64,000 bases of DNA from Paludibaculum fermentans (GCF_015277775.1 NZ_CP063849.1:5905501-5969500), one strand, 5' to 3'; numbered from the stretch's first letter, positions 52,869-60,929 are shown. Numbers and translations: made by a program. Notes: generated by a model from the sequence alone, not told the origin.

Positions 52869-54221
52869 ATGCGAACGATCCTACTTGGCCTCCTGACGCT
52901 GGCGGCCCTTTCGGCCCAGAATACAGTCGTCATACAAAACGGAATTATCCATACGGTTACCAAGGGAACCATCACTGGTTCCGTCGTGATCGTGAATGGC
53001 AAGATCACCGAGGTCGGGGAGAAGGTGATGACCCCGGCCGGCGCGAAGATCGTGGACGCCAGCGGCAAGCATGTGATCCCGGGCATCATCGATTGCCACA
53101 CGCACATCGCGGTGGATGCCATCAACGAAGGCAGCGTCTCCGTGAGTTCGATGGTGGGCGTCGATGATGTCGTCAACAACGAGCGCATGGACATCTACCG
53201 CGCGCTGGCCGGCGGCGTCACTACGGCCAATGTTCTGCACGGCAGCGCCAATGCGATCGGCGGCCGCAACGTTGTGTTGAAGATGCGCTGGGGCAAGGAC
53301 GCCGACGGGCTTGTTTTCAAGGAAGCGAAGCCCGGTTTGAAGATGGCGCTGGGCGAGAACCCGAAGCGGCAGGGCATGCAGACGACCGGTTTCGGCGCGC
53401 AGGCCGGACAGCAGAATTTGCGCTACCCCGGTACGCGGATGGGGGTGGAAGACGTGATCCGCGAAGCCTTCACGAACGCCAAGGAATACCAGAAAGAGTG
53501 GAAGGACTACGAGGCCAAAAAGGCCAAGGGCGAGATGGCGCTGCCTCCACGGCGCGACCTGCAACTGGAGACGCTGGTGGAAGTGCTGGAAGGCAAGCGC
53601 CTGGTGCATGCGCACTGCTACCGCGCCGATGAGATCCTGATGCTGCTGCGTGTTTCGCAGGAGTTCGGCTTCAAGATCGCGACGCTGCAGCATGTGCTGG
53701 AAGGCTACAAGGTGGCGAAGGAGATTGCGGCGGCGGGCGTGGGCGCGTCGACGTTCTCTGACTGGTGGTCGTACAAGGTGGAAGCCTATGACGCCATCCC
53801 TTACAACGCGGCGGTGCTGCAGAAGAAGGGCGTGCTGGTGAGCCTGAACTCCGACGACGCGGGCGGCGCCGAGCTGATGCGGCGGCTGAACACCGAGGCC
53901 GGCAAGATCATGAAGTATGGCGGCATGACGGAAGACGAAGCGCTGGCGATGATCACGATCAACCCGGCGAAGCAGTTGGGCATCGACCAACTGGTGGGCT
54001 CGATTGAAGCCGGCAAGCAGGCCGATCTCGTGATCTACGACAAGGATCCGCTGTCGATCTTTTCGAAGGTGGAGAAGGTGTTCATCGACGGGCAACAGTA
54101 CTTCGACCGCGACGGCGACATGAGCGCGCGTCCGCGCAAAGAGGCCGAGAAGAAGGGCCTGCTGGAGAAGGAAAAAGAGACCGACCGGCGCAACGCGCCG
54201 CAGACGAGGAGGCCTTCGTGA
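52869..54221 (+). CDS. Exported amidohydrolase (imidazolonepropionase-like)
   Basis: 450 aa, signal peptide MRTILLGLLTLAALSAQ. Metal-binding HxH is intact in GIIDCHTHIAVDA; later RLVHAHCYRAD and TLQHVLEGYKVAKE supply further His ligands, and SLNSDDAGGAELMRR gives the catalytic Asp. Likely cleaves a C-N bond in a peptide-like or cyclic amide substrate. It is the middle of three co-directional genes, with an AGGAGG-like site in the end of the preceding gene (around 52852-52858) and a 4-base overlap (GTGA) with the next gene. Confidence 0.88.
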   Translation: MRTILLGLLTLAALSAQNTVVIQNGIIHTVTKGTITGSVVIVNGKITEVGEKVMTPAGAKIVDASGKHVIPGIIDCHTHIAVDAINEGSVSVSSMVGVDDVVNNERMDIYRALAGGVTTANVLHGSANAIGGRNVVLKMRWGKDADGLVFKEAKPGLKMALGENPKRQGMQTTGFGAQAGQQNLRYPGTRMGVEDVIREAFTNAKEYQKEWKDYEAKKAKGEMALPPRRDLQLETLVEVLEGKRLVHAHCYRADEILMLLRVSQEFGFKIATLQHVLEGYKVAKEIAAAGVGASTFSDWWSYKVEAYDAIPYNAAVLQKKGVLVSLNSDDAGGAELMRRLNTEAGKIMKYGGMTEDEALAMITINPAKQLGIDQLVGSIEAGKQADLVIYDKDPLSIFSKVEKVFIDGQQYFDRDGDMSARPRKEAEKKGLLEKEKETDRRNAPQTRRPS

Positions 54222-55534
54222 GAAGCCGCGGACTGTTGGGCATCATTCTGGCCGCCAGTGTTTATGCGGGCGCGAACGATTCGATGCTGATCCGGAATGC
54301 CACCGTGCATCCGGTTTCAGGACCGAAGCAGGAGAACGTGTCCGTGCTGGTGGTGGACGGCAAGATTGCCGAAGTGGGCGCGAAGGTCGCGGCCAAGGGC
54401 AAGATCAAGGTGGTGGATGGCAAGGGCCTGCACGTGTATCCGGGCATGATCGATTCGGGTTCGCCGGTGGGCATGTCGGAGATCAGTTCCGTGCGGGAGA
54501 CGACCGATACGGGCGAGCTGGGCGACTTCAATCCTCAGCTGCGCGCGCTGATTGCCGTGAATCCGGAGAGCGAGCATATTCCGGTGGTAAGGGCCAACGG
54601 CATTACGTCGGTGATGGTGCTGCCGGGTTCGATGGGCGGCCGCGGCGCCGGCGGCGGCAGCATCATCAGCGGCCAGGTTTCGATGATTCACCTGGATGGC
54701 TGGACCTGGGAAGAGATGGAGATCCGGCGGGATGCGGCGCTGCAGTTGGTATGGCCGGCGATTGCCTCGCGCGGGCGCGGCGCGAGCGATGACGATCTGC
54801 CTCCGGCCCTGGCGGCCCGGCGCGTCACGTTCGCGCAGGCCAAGCGGAACCAGGAAGAGGATGTCCGCAAGCTGAAGGAGTTCGTGGAAGAGGCGCGGCG
54901 GTATCAGAAGGCCAAGGCTGGTAAGGAGACCGGGCTGAAGCCGGACCTGAAGTACGAGGCGATGCTGCCGGTGCTGGAAGGCAAGCGGCCGATCATGGTG
55001 TTGGCTTCGCGCGAACGGGAGATTCGGGAGGCAGTGGAGTGGGCCGAGCGCGAGCGGCTGAAGATCGTGCTGGCCAATGTTCGCGAGCCGGGCAAGATGA
55101 CCGAGGAGCTGGCGAAGAAGAAGATCCCGGTGATCCTGGGTTCGCCGTTCACGACGCCTATCGATGATGACGCCGCGTATGATGAGCCGTTCACGCTGGC
55201 GGCCGAGTTGAACAAGGCCGGCGTGAAGATTGCGTTCGCGAGCTTCGGGACGCAGTTTGCGCGGAACCTGCCGTATGAGGCGGGCCAGTCGGTGGCGTTC
55301 GGGCTGCCCTATGATGAGGCGCTGAAGTCCGTGACTTTGAATGCGGCCGAGATCTGGGGGGTCGCCGATCAGTACGGGTCGATTGAGCCGGGCAAGTGGG
55401 CGGACCTGGTGGTGACGGATGGGGATCTGCTGGAGGTCAAGACGAACGTCAAGATGATGTTCATCAAGGGGGCTCCGGTGGATCTCGAGTCGAAGCACAC
55501 GAAGCTGTACAAGAAGTATCTGGCTCGGCCGTAG
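54218..55534 (+). CDS. Exported amidohydrolase-family protein lacking the HxH motif
   Basis: 438 aa from GTG 54218, overlapping the previous stop; leader MRSRGLLGIILAASVYAGA. Domain layout follows the amidohydrolase family (NVSVLVVDGKIAEVGAKV at the start, VTLNAAEIWGVADQYGSIEPGKWADLVV near the end, in parts), but the first metal motif reads YPGMIDSGSPVG with no HxH. Gly-rich segment MGGRGAGGGSIISGQV resembles that of the first gene. Together with 51501-52865 it flanks an apparently active enzyme, which suggests a complex with two inactive paralogues; this is inference. Confidence 0.85.
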   Translation: MRSRGLLGIILAASVYAGANDSMLIRNATVHPVSGPKQENVSVLVVDGKIAEVGAKVAAKGKIKVVDGKGLHVYPGMIDSGSPVGMSEISSVRETTDTGELGDFNPQLRALIAVNPESEHIPVVRANGITSVMVLPGSMGGRGAGGGSIISGQVSMIHLDGWTWEEMEIRRDAALQLVWPAIASRGRGASDDDLPPALAARRVTFAQAKRNQEEDVRKLKEFVEEARRYQKAKAGKETGLKPDLKYEAMLPVLEGKRPIMVLASREREIREAVEWAERERLKIVLANVREPGKMTEELAKKKIPVILGSPFTTPIDDDAAYDEPFTLAAELNKAGVKIAFASFGTQFARNLPYEAGQSVAFGLPYDEALKSVTLNAAEIWGVADQYGSIEPGKWADLVVTDGDLLEVKTNVKMMFIKGAPVDLESKHTKLYKKYLARP

Positions 55535-55593
55535 TCGGGGACGGGCTGGTGGTACAGGGGGGGCTGGCTTTCGGGCTGGCCTCCTTTTTTGTT

Positions 55594-55659
55594 GGAGGGT
55601 GGTGGTTCGGATGTTGGAGATGGGCCGTCGTTTGGAGGGTGGGGCTGGCATTGGGGTTG
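55594..55659 (+). repeat. Partial copy of the ~108-bp repeat, left of the IS element
   Basis: The stretch GGTGGTTCGGATGTTGGAGATG, GGCCGTCGTTTGG and GTGGGGCTGGCATTGGGGTTG matches the first half of the tandem repeat at 57433-57757; the hairpin half is missing. The IS481 element begins about 13 bases further on. From 55535 to 55593 I see only G-rich sequence ending in a T6 run. Confidence 0.75.
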
Positions 55660-55671
55660 GTGTACGGCCGC

Positions 55672-57148
55672 GGACATGGGTGACAATCTGGTCTACCGAC
55701 ATGGGTAACAGTCGTCGCGGGGGCTTGTCTGATCGCCTTTCGCGATTCTAGCCGGATTCGTACGCCTGTGGAAATGTGGGAATCGCGTAGCGATTTCCAA
55801 GCGCGGTGGGAAGCGAGGGAATCCTGTTTTTGGATTTCCTCGCTTTCCACGGTGCGTCATTTCCATGGGCCTTACTCAGCGGCCGGCACCGCCGCGGATT
55901 CGTCGTCCTGTTGCTCCAGCGCCTTCGGCTTCTTCCTCATAAACCGATTACGCTCTATGTCCAGCCAGCCGAGCAACAGCATGCCGTAGAACACTTCGAA
56001 ATAGCGATCGTCAACCTGCCGCAGTCCAAGCAACTGACGCGCAAAGATCTCGCTGATGAAAATCCTCTGATCCTTGTAGTAGAGATCTCCGTGATTCTGG
56101 ATCCGTCGTAGCACGAGCCCTGCCGGGTACTCCACCTCCGGGATCCGACGTGGCATCGGGCGCAACGACGGCTGATAGTGTTTTGCCGGCGTATCGTAGT
56201 CCAGGGCTTCATGGGGCCGCTGCTCGTTGTAGATCCTTTGAAAGTCGTGAAATCGCTTCTGCTGCTGGCGCGGGTTGGCCGCCGGCGGATTCAGCGTGTC
56301 CTGTTTCAACGTCCGATGCATGCGCTCGTGGCGGCCGTTTTCCTGCGGTGAGGCCGGTGCTGTGCGCTCCGGCAGAATGCCCAGCCGAACCCAGCGCATC
56401 GACAACCGACTGAGTCCGCCAGGCGCCCGCGTCGAAAACGGCGTGCCATTGTCCGTACGAATCACCTCCGGCAGACCGTACTCTCGAAACGCCGCCTCGA
56501 AGATCGCAGCCGCATGCTTTCCATCCGTCTTCGGCGTAATTTGGCAGCGCAGCAAGTACCTGCTGTGGGCGTCCGTGATGGTCAATGGATCGCAACGCAC
56601 GCCATCACCTGTACGGAACCAACCCTTGAAGTCCGCGCACCACGTCCGATTGGGTCCATCCACGGACGCAAAGGGCTGCCCGAAGGGCGGCGTCCGCAAG
56701 CGTCGCTTTCGTGTGACACTCAGACCCGCTCTTTTCAGGATCATGGCGATGGTGCTGGGCGCCGGCCAGTGCTTCCTCTCCGGCTCCGCCTCGGCCAACT
56801 TCCTCAATAGCTTGCGCGGGCCCCAGTTCCACTTCCGCCGCTCAGCCAGGATGCGCTCTATGACTTCCTGACTGACTTCCTGCGGGCTGGTATGAGGCGC
56901 CCGGCTGCGGTCCTGCAAACCGGCCACGCCTTCCTCCTCTCGACGCTTGATCCACTTGTGGACCGTCTTTCTCGATACGCCATAGGCTTCCGCCAGTGCG
57001 GTCACGGTCTCGCCTTCGTCGTACTCCTGCAATAGTTGAACCCGTTGGTCCATTGCTCTGGTCTCCTTCCACGGCATCGACACTCATCGTGCCGTACCGA
57101 TAAGGCGGATCAGATCTCTTGCGCCGCTGATCTGTGTTACCGATGTCG
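55672..57148 (-). mobile_element. IS481-family insertion sequence
   Basis: About 1.45 kb. The terminal motif CGACATGGGTAACA (55697-55710) is matched at the other end as the reverse strand of 57135-57148 (CGACATCGGTAACA), one mismatch in 14. A second copy, GGACATGGGTGACA (55672-55685), lies 25 bases outside the left one, so the left end may be doubled. It contains one transposase gene. No target duplication could be identified. Its base composition is more balanced than that of its G-rich neighbours. Confidence 0.8.
55872..57053 (-). CDS. IS481-family transposase
   Basis: DDE-type transposase, 393 aa from ATG 57053, preceded by AAGGAG at a spacing of nine bases; an in-frame GTG at 57083 is weaker. 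Helix-turn-helix TALAEAYGVSRKTVHKWIKR near the N-terminus. The catalytic triad is Asp141 (WCADFKG), Asp201 (RTDNGTP) and Glu238 (SPQENGRHER), followed by YNEQRPHEALDYDTPAKHY, typical of IS481/IS3-type integrase cores. A C-terminal extension of about 90 residues contains an additional basic/aromatic domain. No frameshift; the element may be active. Confidence 0.92.
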   Translation of the reverse strand: MDQRVQLLQEYDEGETVTALAEAYGVSRKTVHKWIKRREEEGVAGLQDRSRAPHTSPQEVSQEVIERILAERRKWNWGPRKLLRKLAEAEPERKHWPAPSTIAMILKRAGLSVTRKRRLRTPPFGQPFASVDGPNRTWCADFKGWFRTGDGVRCDPLTITDAHSRYLLRCQITPKTDGKHAAAIFEAAFREYGLPEVIRTDNGTPFSTRAPGGLSRLSMRWVRLGILPERTAPASPQENGRHERMHRTLKQDTLNPPAANPRQQQKRFHDFQRIYNEQRPHEALDYDTPAKHYQPSLRPMPRRIPEVEYPAGLVLRRIQNHGDLYYKDQRIFISEIFARQLLGLRQVDDRYFEVFYGMLLLGWLDIERNRFMRKKPKALEQQDDESAAVPAAE

Positions 57149-57163
57149 CCGGTCCAATTCGTT

Positions 57164-57424
57164 GGCCAGTTGGGGATGGGACGCTGGTGAACCGGGCGCG
57201 CGCGGAGGTCGTGCCGGGCCTGAACGATGTTTCGATGATCGCGGCGGGCGCGCTGTTCAGCGTGGCGCTGAAGGCGGATGGAACGGTTTGGGTGTTCGGG
57301 TCGAATTGAGCGGGCTGGCCGGCGCCGACGCCCGGAAGATGGTGACCGAGCCGGTGCGGGTGGCTGGGCTGAGCGATATTCGTGCGGTGGATGTGCGGCT
57401 GGGCAGCGGGTATGCCCTCGATGG
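57164..57424 (+). pseudogene. Displaced inverted fragment of the RCC1-repeat gene
   Basis: This 261-bp stretch is the reverse complement of 42544-42806 in the frameshifted RCC1 gene, identical wherever I compared except for two missing single bases: one in a G run (TTGGGGATG here, GGGGG there) and one in AATTGAGCGG (AATTGGAGCGG there). The second leaves a stop after VWVFGSN. It starts 15 bases after the right end of the IS481 element and stops just before the 108-bp repeats. It has neither start nor end of a gene, so it is a non-functional fragment. Confidence 0.9.
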
Positions 57425-57432
57425 GGCTGGGG

Positions 57433-57757
57433 GGAGGTGGTTTCGTTCGGCGGGAGGATGCAGATCGGCCGTCGTTGGGACGGTGGGGTCGGCGTTGGAG
57501 TTGCGGCGGGCCCCCGGCTTGCGCCGGGGGTAAGGCTGGGGGGAGGTGGTTCGGATGTTGGAGATGTCGCAGATCGGCCGTCGTTGGGTTGGTGGGGCTG
57601 GCGTTGGAGTTGCGGCGGGCCCCCGGCTTGCGCCGAGGGTAAGGCTGGGGGAGGTGGTTCGGATGTTGGAGATGCTGGAGATCGGCCGCCGTTGGGGTGG
57701 TGGGGCTGGCGTTGGGGTTGCGGCGGGCCCCCGGCTTGCGCCGGGGGTAAGGCTGGG
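57433..57757 (+). repeat. Three tandem ~108-bp repeats with hairpins
   Basis: Units start at 57433, 57542 and 57650 with GGAGGTGGTT. Each contains CAGATCGGCC or GAGATCGGCC, GTGGGGCTGGCGTTGG and a hairpin CCCCCGGC-TTGC-GCCGGGGG (57511-57530 in unit 1; one mismatch in unit 2). Units 2 and 3 resemble each other most. A partial unit lies at 55594. No coding potential of family type is seen despite several open frames. The stretch 57084-57866 otherwise holds the IS end, the RCC1 fragment and the 22-bp repeats. Confidence 0.85.
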
Positions 57758-57792
57758 GGGGGCTGACTGCAGCGTTGGGAGCTTCTGCCAGA

Positions 57793-57858
57793 AGAATTAC
57801 GAGCGGGCCATGGGAGAACTACGATCGAGCCGCGGGTGAATTACTACCGGGCCACGGG
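57793..57858. repeat. Three tandem 22-bp repeats
   Basis: Exactly spaced units at 57793, 57815 and 57837 with consensus GAAYTACNANCGRGCCRYGGG. They diverge at several positions from one another. Multiple ~20-bp end repeats of this sort occur at IS21-type element ends, so a remnant is possible. They lie just ahead of the end of the small gene at 57867. Confidence 0.7.
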
Positions 57859-57866
57859 TTCGCGGA

Positions 57867-58163
57867 TTAGTCTACGACGCCGCGCCAGGTTTTGCCCTTC
57901 TGGTCCCGGAGGATCACGCCGTAGCCGTCGGAGACTCCGGAGATGAAGTTGCCGTTATCATCACGGAAGCGGTAGCGGATGGTGTCGTCGGCCATGCGCT
58001 CGGCCATGCCCCGCCAGGACTGGCCGAATTCGTCGCGAAGATGGATGAACTCGCCATCGCCGGGTCCGGTGATGGTGCGGTTCAGGGAGTCCGTGAAGCG
58101 GTAGAATCCGCCGGGCACGGTCGTCTTACTCCGTCTTCTGCGGTAAATCATAGTATCTGGCAT
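57867..58163 (-). CDS. Small hypothetical protein with two internal repeats
   Basis: 98 aa, no leader. After a basic start (MPDTMIYRRRRSKTT), two similar segments are seen: GEFIHLRDEFGQSWRGMAE and GVILRDQKGKTWRGVVD, each ending in WRG, linked by a DDTIRYRFRDDNGNF stretch. The pattern resembles short beta-strand repeats. No family recognised. It is divergent from dtd with 44 bases between starts. Composition and start are compatible with a real gene, but evidence is limited to the internal repeat and context. Confidence 0.5.
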   Translation of the reverse strand: MPDTMIYRRRRSKTTVPGGFYRFTDSLNRTITGPGDGEFIHLRDEFGQSWRGMAERMADDTIRYRFRDDNGNFISGVSDGYGVILRDQKGKTWRGVVD

Positions 58164-58207
58164 AGAATCGGCGTTCCTGAGAACAGAGTCTATAGGATGA
58201 ATACCTG

Positions 58208-58648
58208 ATGCGGGTCATAGTGCAGCGAGTGAGCAAAGCGAGTGTCGAAGTGGACGGGCGGATTACCGGCGCCATTGGGCAGGGCATTCTCGTGCTGTTG
58301 GGCGTCTCCCACGCCGATGGAGAGGCCGAGGCCGATTACCTGCTGGACCGCGTTACCGGGCTGCGGATGTTCAATGACGCGGCAGGCAAGATGAACCTGA
58401 GCCTGCGCGACGTGGGCGGCAGCCTGCTGGTGGTTTCGCAGTTTACTTTGTATGGAGATACACGGAAGGGCCGGCGGCCCAGCTTCGACCTGGCGGCTCC
58501 GGCGGAGCAGGCCCGGCGGCTGTATGAATACTTTGTGGAACAGGCCCGGGCCGGCGGAATCCCCACGGAGACTGGCGAGTTCCAGGCGCACATGGAGGTG
58601 TCCCTGGTGAATGACGGGCCCGTCACATTTGTGCTCGATTCCAAGTAA
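58208..58648 (+). CDS. dtd: D-aminoacyl-tRNA deacylase
   Basis: Removes D-amino acids (and glycine from tRNA-Ala) from mischarged tRNAs, 146 aa, the usual length. The two family signatures are intact: SQFTLYGDTRKGRRPSF and the cis-Gly-Pro motif NDGPVTFVLDS near the C-terminus. The start MRVIVQRVSKASVEVDG is characteristic. It is transcribed alone and is convergent with the ECF transporter operon. Confidence 0.95.
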   Translation: MRVIVQRVSKASVEVDGRITGAIGQGILVLLGVSHADGEAEADYLLDRVTGLRMFNDAAGKMNLSLRDVGGSLLVVSQFTLYGDTRKGRRPSFDLAAPAEQARRLYEYFVEQARAGGIPTETGEFQAHMEVSLVNDGPVTFVLDSK

Positions 58649-58734
58649 GGCGCGGCCCTGGCTGAAGCCAGAGCGAACTCATCCAAAAGAGAGCGAGTTC
58701 TACTGCGCTGGTACGGGCGGGCGCGCGGCGGCGC

Positions 58735-59424
58735 TCAGAGATCCCAGTGAAAACGGGCGGCGATCTCGGCCGTACTGCCCTGCGCCTGGACGCGGCCGCC
58801 TTCGAAGAAAGCCGCTTGCGGGCAGAGCGCCTTCGCGAACGCCGTGTCGTGGGTGACTACCAGCTTGGCTTGCGGCAGGGATTGCAGCAGTTCCAGCAGA
58901 TGGCGGCGGGCGGGCGGATCGAGGTGCGTCGTGGGTTCGTCGAGGATGAGGATCTCGGGTTCGACGGCCAGGATACCGGCCAGCGCGACGCGCTGTTTTT
59001 CGCCACCGCTGAGGTGGTAGGGCGGACGCTCCCAGCCGGCGCGGATGCCTACCTGTTCCAGCACCTGTTTGGCGCGGGCTTCCGCTTCGGCCTGGGTGAG
59101 GCCGGATTGCAGGGGTCCGAAGCAGACGTCTTCCAGAATGCTGGGCAGGAAGAGCTGGTCCTCGGGGTCCTGAAAGAGGAAGCCGACTTTGCGGCGGATG
59201 GCGACGTAGTGGCGGGGTTCGACCGGGAGTCCGCAGACGTGCAGTTCGCCCTCGCCCTGCAGGACTCCGTTGAGGTGCAGCAGGAAGGTCGTTTTGCCGG
59301 AGCCGTTGGGACCGAGGAGGGCCACGTTCTGGCCGGCCTCTAGGCGGAAGTCCACGCCACGCAGGGCTTCGAAGCCGCTGTCGTAGTGAAAGCGGAGGCC
59401 GCGCGCTTCGATGACGGGGTTCAT
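58735..59424 (-). CDS. cbiO: Cobalt/nickel ECF transporter ATP-binding subunit
   Basis: ABC ATPase powering metal uptake with CbiM and CbiQ, 229 aa. Walker A GPNGSGKT (38-45), Q-loop FQDPEDQLF typical of CbiO/EcfA proteins, signature LSGGEKQRVALA, Walker B LILDEPTTHLD. The start overlaps the stop of cbiQ by 4 bases (ATGA). The neighbourhood of dtd is not related. Metal (cobalt or nickel) is not decided by sequence. Confidence 0.93.
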   Translation of the reverse strand: MNPVIEARGLRFHYDSGFEALRGVDFRLEAGQNVALLGPNGSGKTTFLLHLNGVLQGEGELHVCGLPVEPRHYVAIRRKVGFLFQDPEDQLFLPSILEDVCFGPLQSGLTQAEAEARAKQVLEQVGIRAGWERPPYHLSGGEKQRVALAGILAVEPEILILDEPTTHLDPPARRHLLELLQSLPQAKLVVTHDTAFAKALCPQAAFFEGGRVQAQGSTAEIAARFHWDL

Positions 59425-60044
59425 CGGGTGACTCCGGCGGCTCCGCGGGCGAGCATGGCGCGGTGGATGCGTTCGGCGCGGGCGTAAGAGCTGGCGAAGA
59501 GGACGGCCAGGCTGGCGGCGGAGACCTGGAACGATTTCTCACCGCCGCGCGCCAGGGCCGCGGTGCGCATGCGCCAGGCCTGGGCGGAGATGACCGCGAT
59601 GTAGCGCCAGGTGAAGTGCATCACGTCCACCAGCAGGCGCGGCACTCCGAGGCGGGCGGCGGCTTCGAGCAGGCGTTCCAGCGGGGTGGAGGCCATGAGC
59701 AGGCAGACCCAGAGGGCGGAGAGGTAGCTCTTCCAGAGGAGGGCCACGGCGCGCGGGGTGTCGCCCATCCAGGCGGTGAAGGCCGCAAAGACGAGGGTAA
59801 AGGGGAGAACGACGGCGGCGCGGGCCGTGATGGAGAGTATCGGCAGACGGGCGGCGAGGAGCAGGATCAGCGCAAGGGCGGCGAGGCTCCACGCCAGCGG
59901 CCAGGTGCCGGTGGCGATGAGGAGCGCGAGGCAGGCGAGGATCTTGGCGCGCGGGTCGAGCGCGTGGAGAGGGCTTTTCCGGCGGCTCCACTCATCGAAA
60001 GCAAAGATGTCGGGTGCTATGCGTTGCGCCACCGGACGATCCAC
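59421..60044 (-). CDS. cbiQ: Cobalt/nickel ECF transporter membrane (T) subunit
   Basis: Energy-coupling transmembrane component, 207 aa from GTG 60044, overlapping the cbiM end by 28 bases. Four to five hydrophobic helices (ILACLALLIATGTWPLAWSL, LALILLLAARLP), family sequence SPLHALDPRAKI at the start, and C-terminal coupling-helix region RAERIHRAMLARG, which contains the A-R-G type motif that contacts the ATPase. It transmits ATP-driven movement to CbiM. Confidence 0.9.
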   Translation of the reverse strand: MDRPVAQRIAPDIFAFDEWSRRKSPLHALDPRAKILACLALLIATGTWPLAWSLAALALILLLAARLPILSITARAAVVLPFTLVFAAFTAWMGDTPRAVALLWKSYLSALWVCLLMASTPLERLLEAAARLGVPRLLVDVMHFTWRYIAVISAQAWRMRTAALARGGEKSFQVSAASLAVLFASSYARAERIHRAMLARGAAGVTR

Positions 60045-60889
60045 CGACCGAGAAGATAGCAGGCCAGGAAGGTGGCCGTGAGACCGCCGAGTCCGAGGGC
60101 GGCCTGATGGAGCCAGGGTTCCGCCGCGGCGGCCGATTCCTTGCCGGCCAGTCCGGCGAGGCCGGCGACGCGTTCGAGACCGTCGGGCAGGGCGGAGGCG
60201 GCGAGGAAGCCGGCGGAGACCAGGACGAGGGCGAAGAGGCCGAGGAGGATGAGGGCGGGGCGGCCTTCCGTTTCGGGGGCGCGCAGCCAGCGCGGGTTCA
60301 TCTTCTCGAGCGAGCCGAGGACGGCGAGCGTGATGGCGCCTTCAAGGAGTCCGGTGATGCAGAAGACGATGAGACCGATGCCGAGGGCGTGATTTGGGAT
60401 GCGGACTCCGGAGAGGAAGAGTTCTCCGAGGCAGAGGATGGCCGAGACGAAGACGCTGAGGAAGCCCCCGAGGGCGATGCCGAAGTTGCGGGCGCGGGTG
60501 CGGGCCAGCAGGCGGTAAGGCCAGTAGCCGGCGAGGACCCCGGCGATGGCCATGTTGAAGACGTTGGCGCCGAGGGCGAGCAGGCCGCCGTCCTGGAAGA
60601 CGAGCGCCTGGATGATGAGGATGGCCGTCATGACGATGGCGGCGGGCGCGGGTCCGAGGGTGGCGGCGAGCAGGGCTCCGCCGACGAGGTGGCCGCTGGT
60701 GCCGATGCCGACGGGGAAGTTTATCATCTGGGCGGCGAAGACAAAGGCGCCCATGACGCCCATGAGGGGCAGGCGGGCGTCCTGCAATCCGGCCTGGGCA
60801 CGACGGGCCAGCATGCCGATGGAGGGCACGCTGACAGTCGCGAGTCCGGCCCACACGGGTGTGGACAGGAAGCCATCCGGGATATGCAT
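60017..60889 (-). CDS. cbiM: Cobalt/nickel ECF substrate-binding subunit, CbiM fused to a PDGLE (CbiN-like) part
   Basis: 290 aa. I start at ATG 60889 because CbiM/NikM proteins begin with Met-His, whose amino end and His2 bind the metal: here MHIPDGFL. The frame is open four codons higher. Core motifs MGAFVFAAQMINFPVGIG and TSGHLVGG (His ligand) are intact. After seven membrane segments a PDGLERVAG block and last helix form the CbiN-like (PDGLE) domain, so M and N are fused. It leads the cbiMQO operon; divergent from purU. Confidence 0.92.
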   Translation of the reverse strand: MHIPDGFLSTPVWAGLATVSVPSIGMLARRAQAGLQDARLPLMGVMGAFVFAAQMINFPVGIGTSGHLVGGALLAATLGPAPAAIVMTAILIIQALVFQDGGLLALGANVFNMAIAGVLAGYWPYRLLARTRARNFGIALGGFLSVFVSAILCLGELFLSGVRIPNHALGIGLIVFCITGLLEGAITLAVLGSLEKMNPRWLRAPETEGRPALILLGLFALVLVSAGFLAASALPDGLERVAGLAGLAGKESAAAAEPWLHQAALGLGGLTATFLACYLLGRWIVRWRNA

Positions 60890-60902
60890 GATCGATTTCA
60901 CA

Positions 60903-60929
60903 GTAGCAAAAACGGCCTAGAGTTGCTAC
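60903..60929. promoter_or_regulatory. 7-bp dyad between cbiM and purU
   Basis: GTAGCAA (60903-60909) and TTGCTAC (60923-60929), spacer 13 bases, in the 78-base gap between the divergent starts. A metal-responsive or other regulator could bind here; it does not match the NikR consensus. No cobalamin riboswitch fits in this space. Confidence 0.4.

Noticed and set aside
54317-55702. 461-codon open frame opposite to the third amidohydrolase gene
   Set aside because: Arg/His-rich antisense shadow; the forward gene has a signal peptide and family motifs.
57116-57839. Several open frames of 80-165 codons across the RCC1 fragment and G-rich repeats
   Set aside because: They translate repeat DNA and a gene fragment in arbitrary frames and have no start context.
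57433-57858. Repeats considered as a CRISPR array
   Set aside because: Units are contiguous tandem copies without unique spacers, and no cas genes are present.
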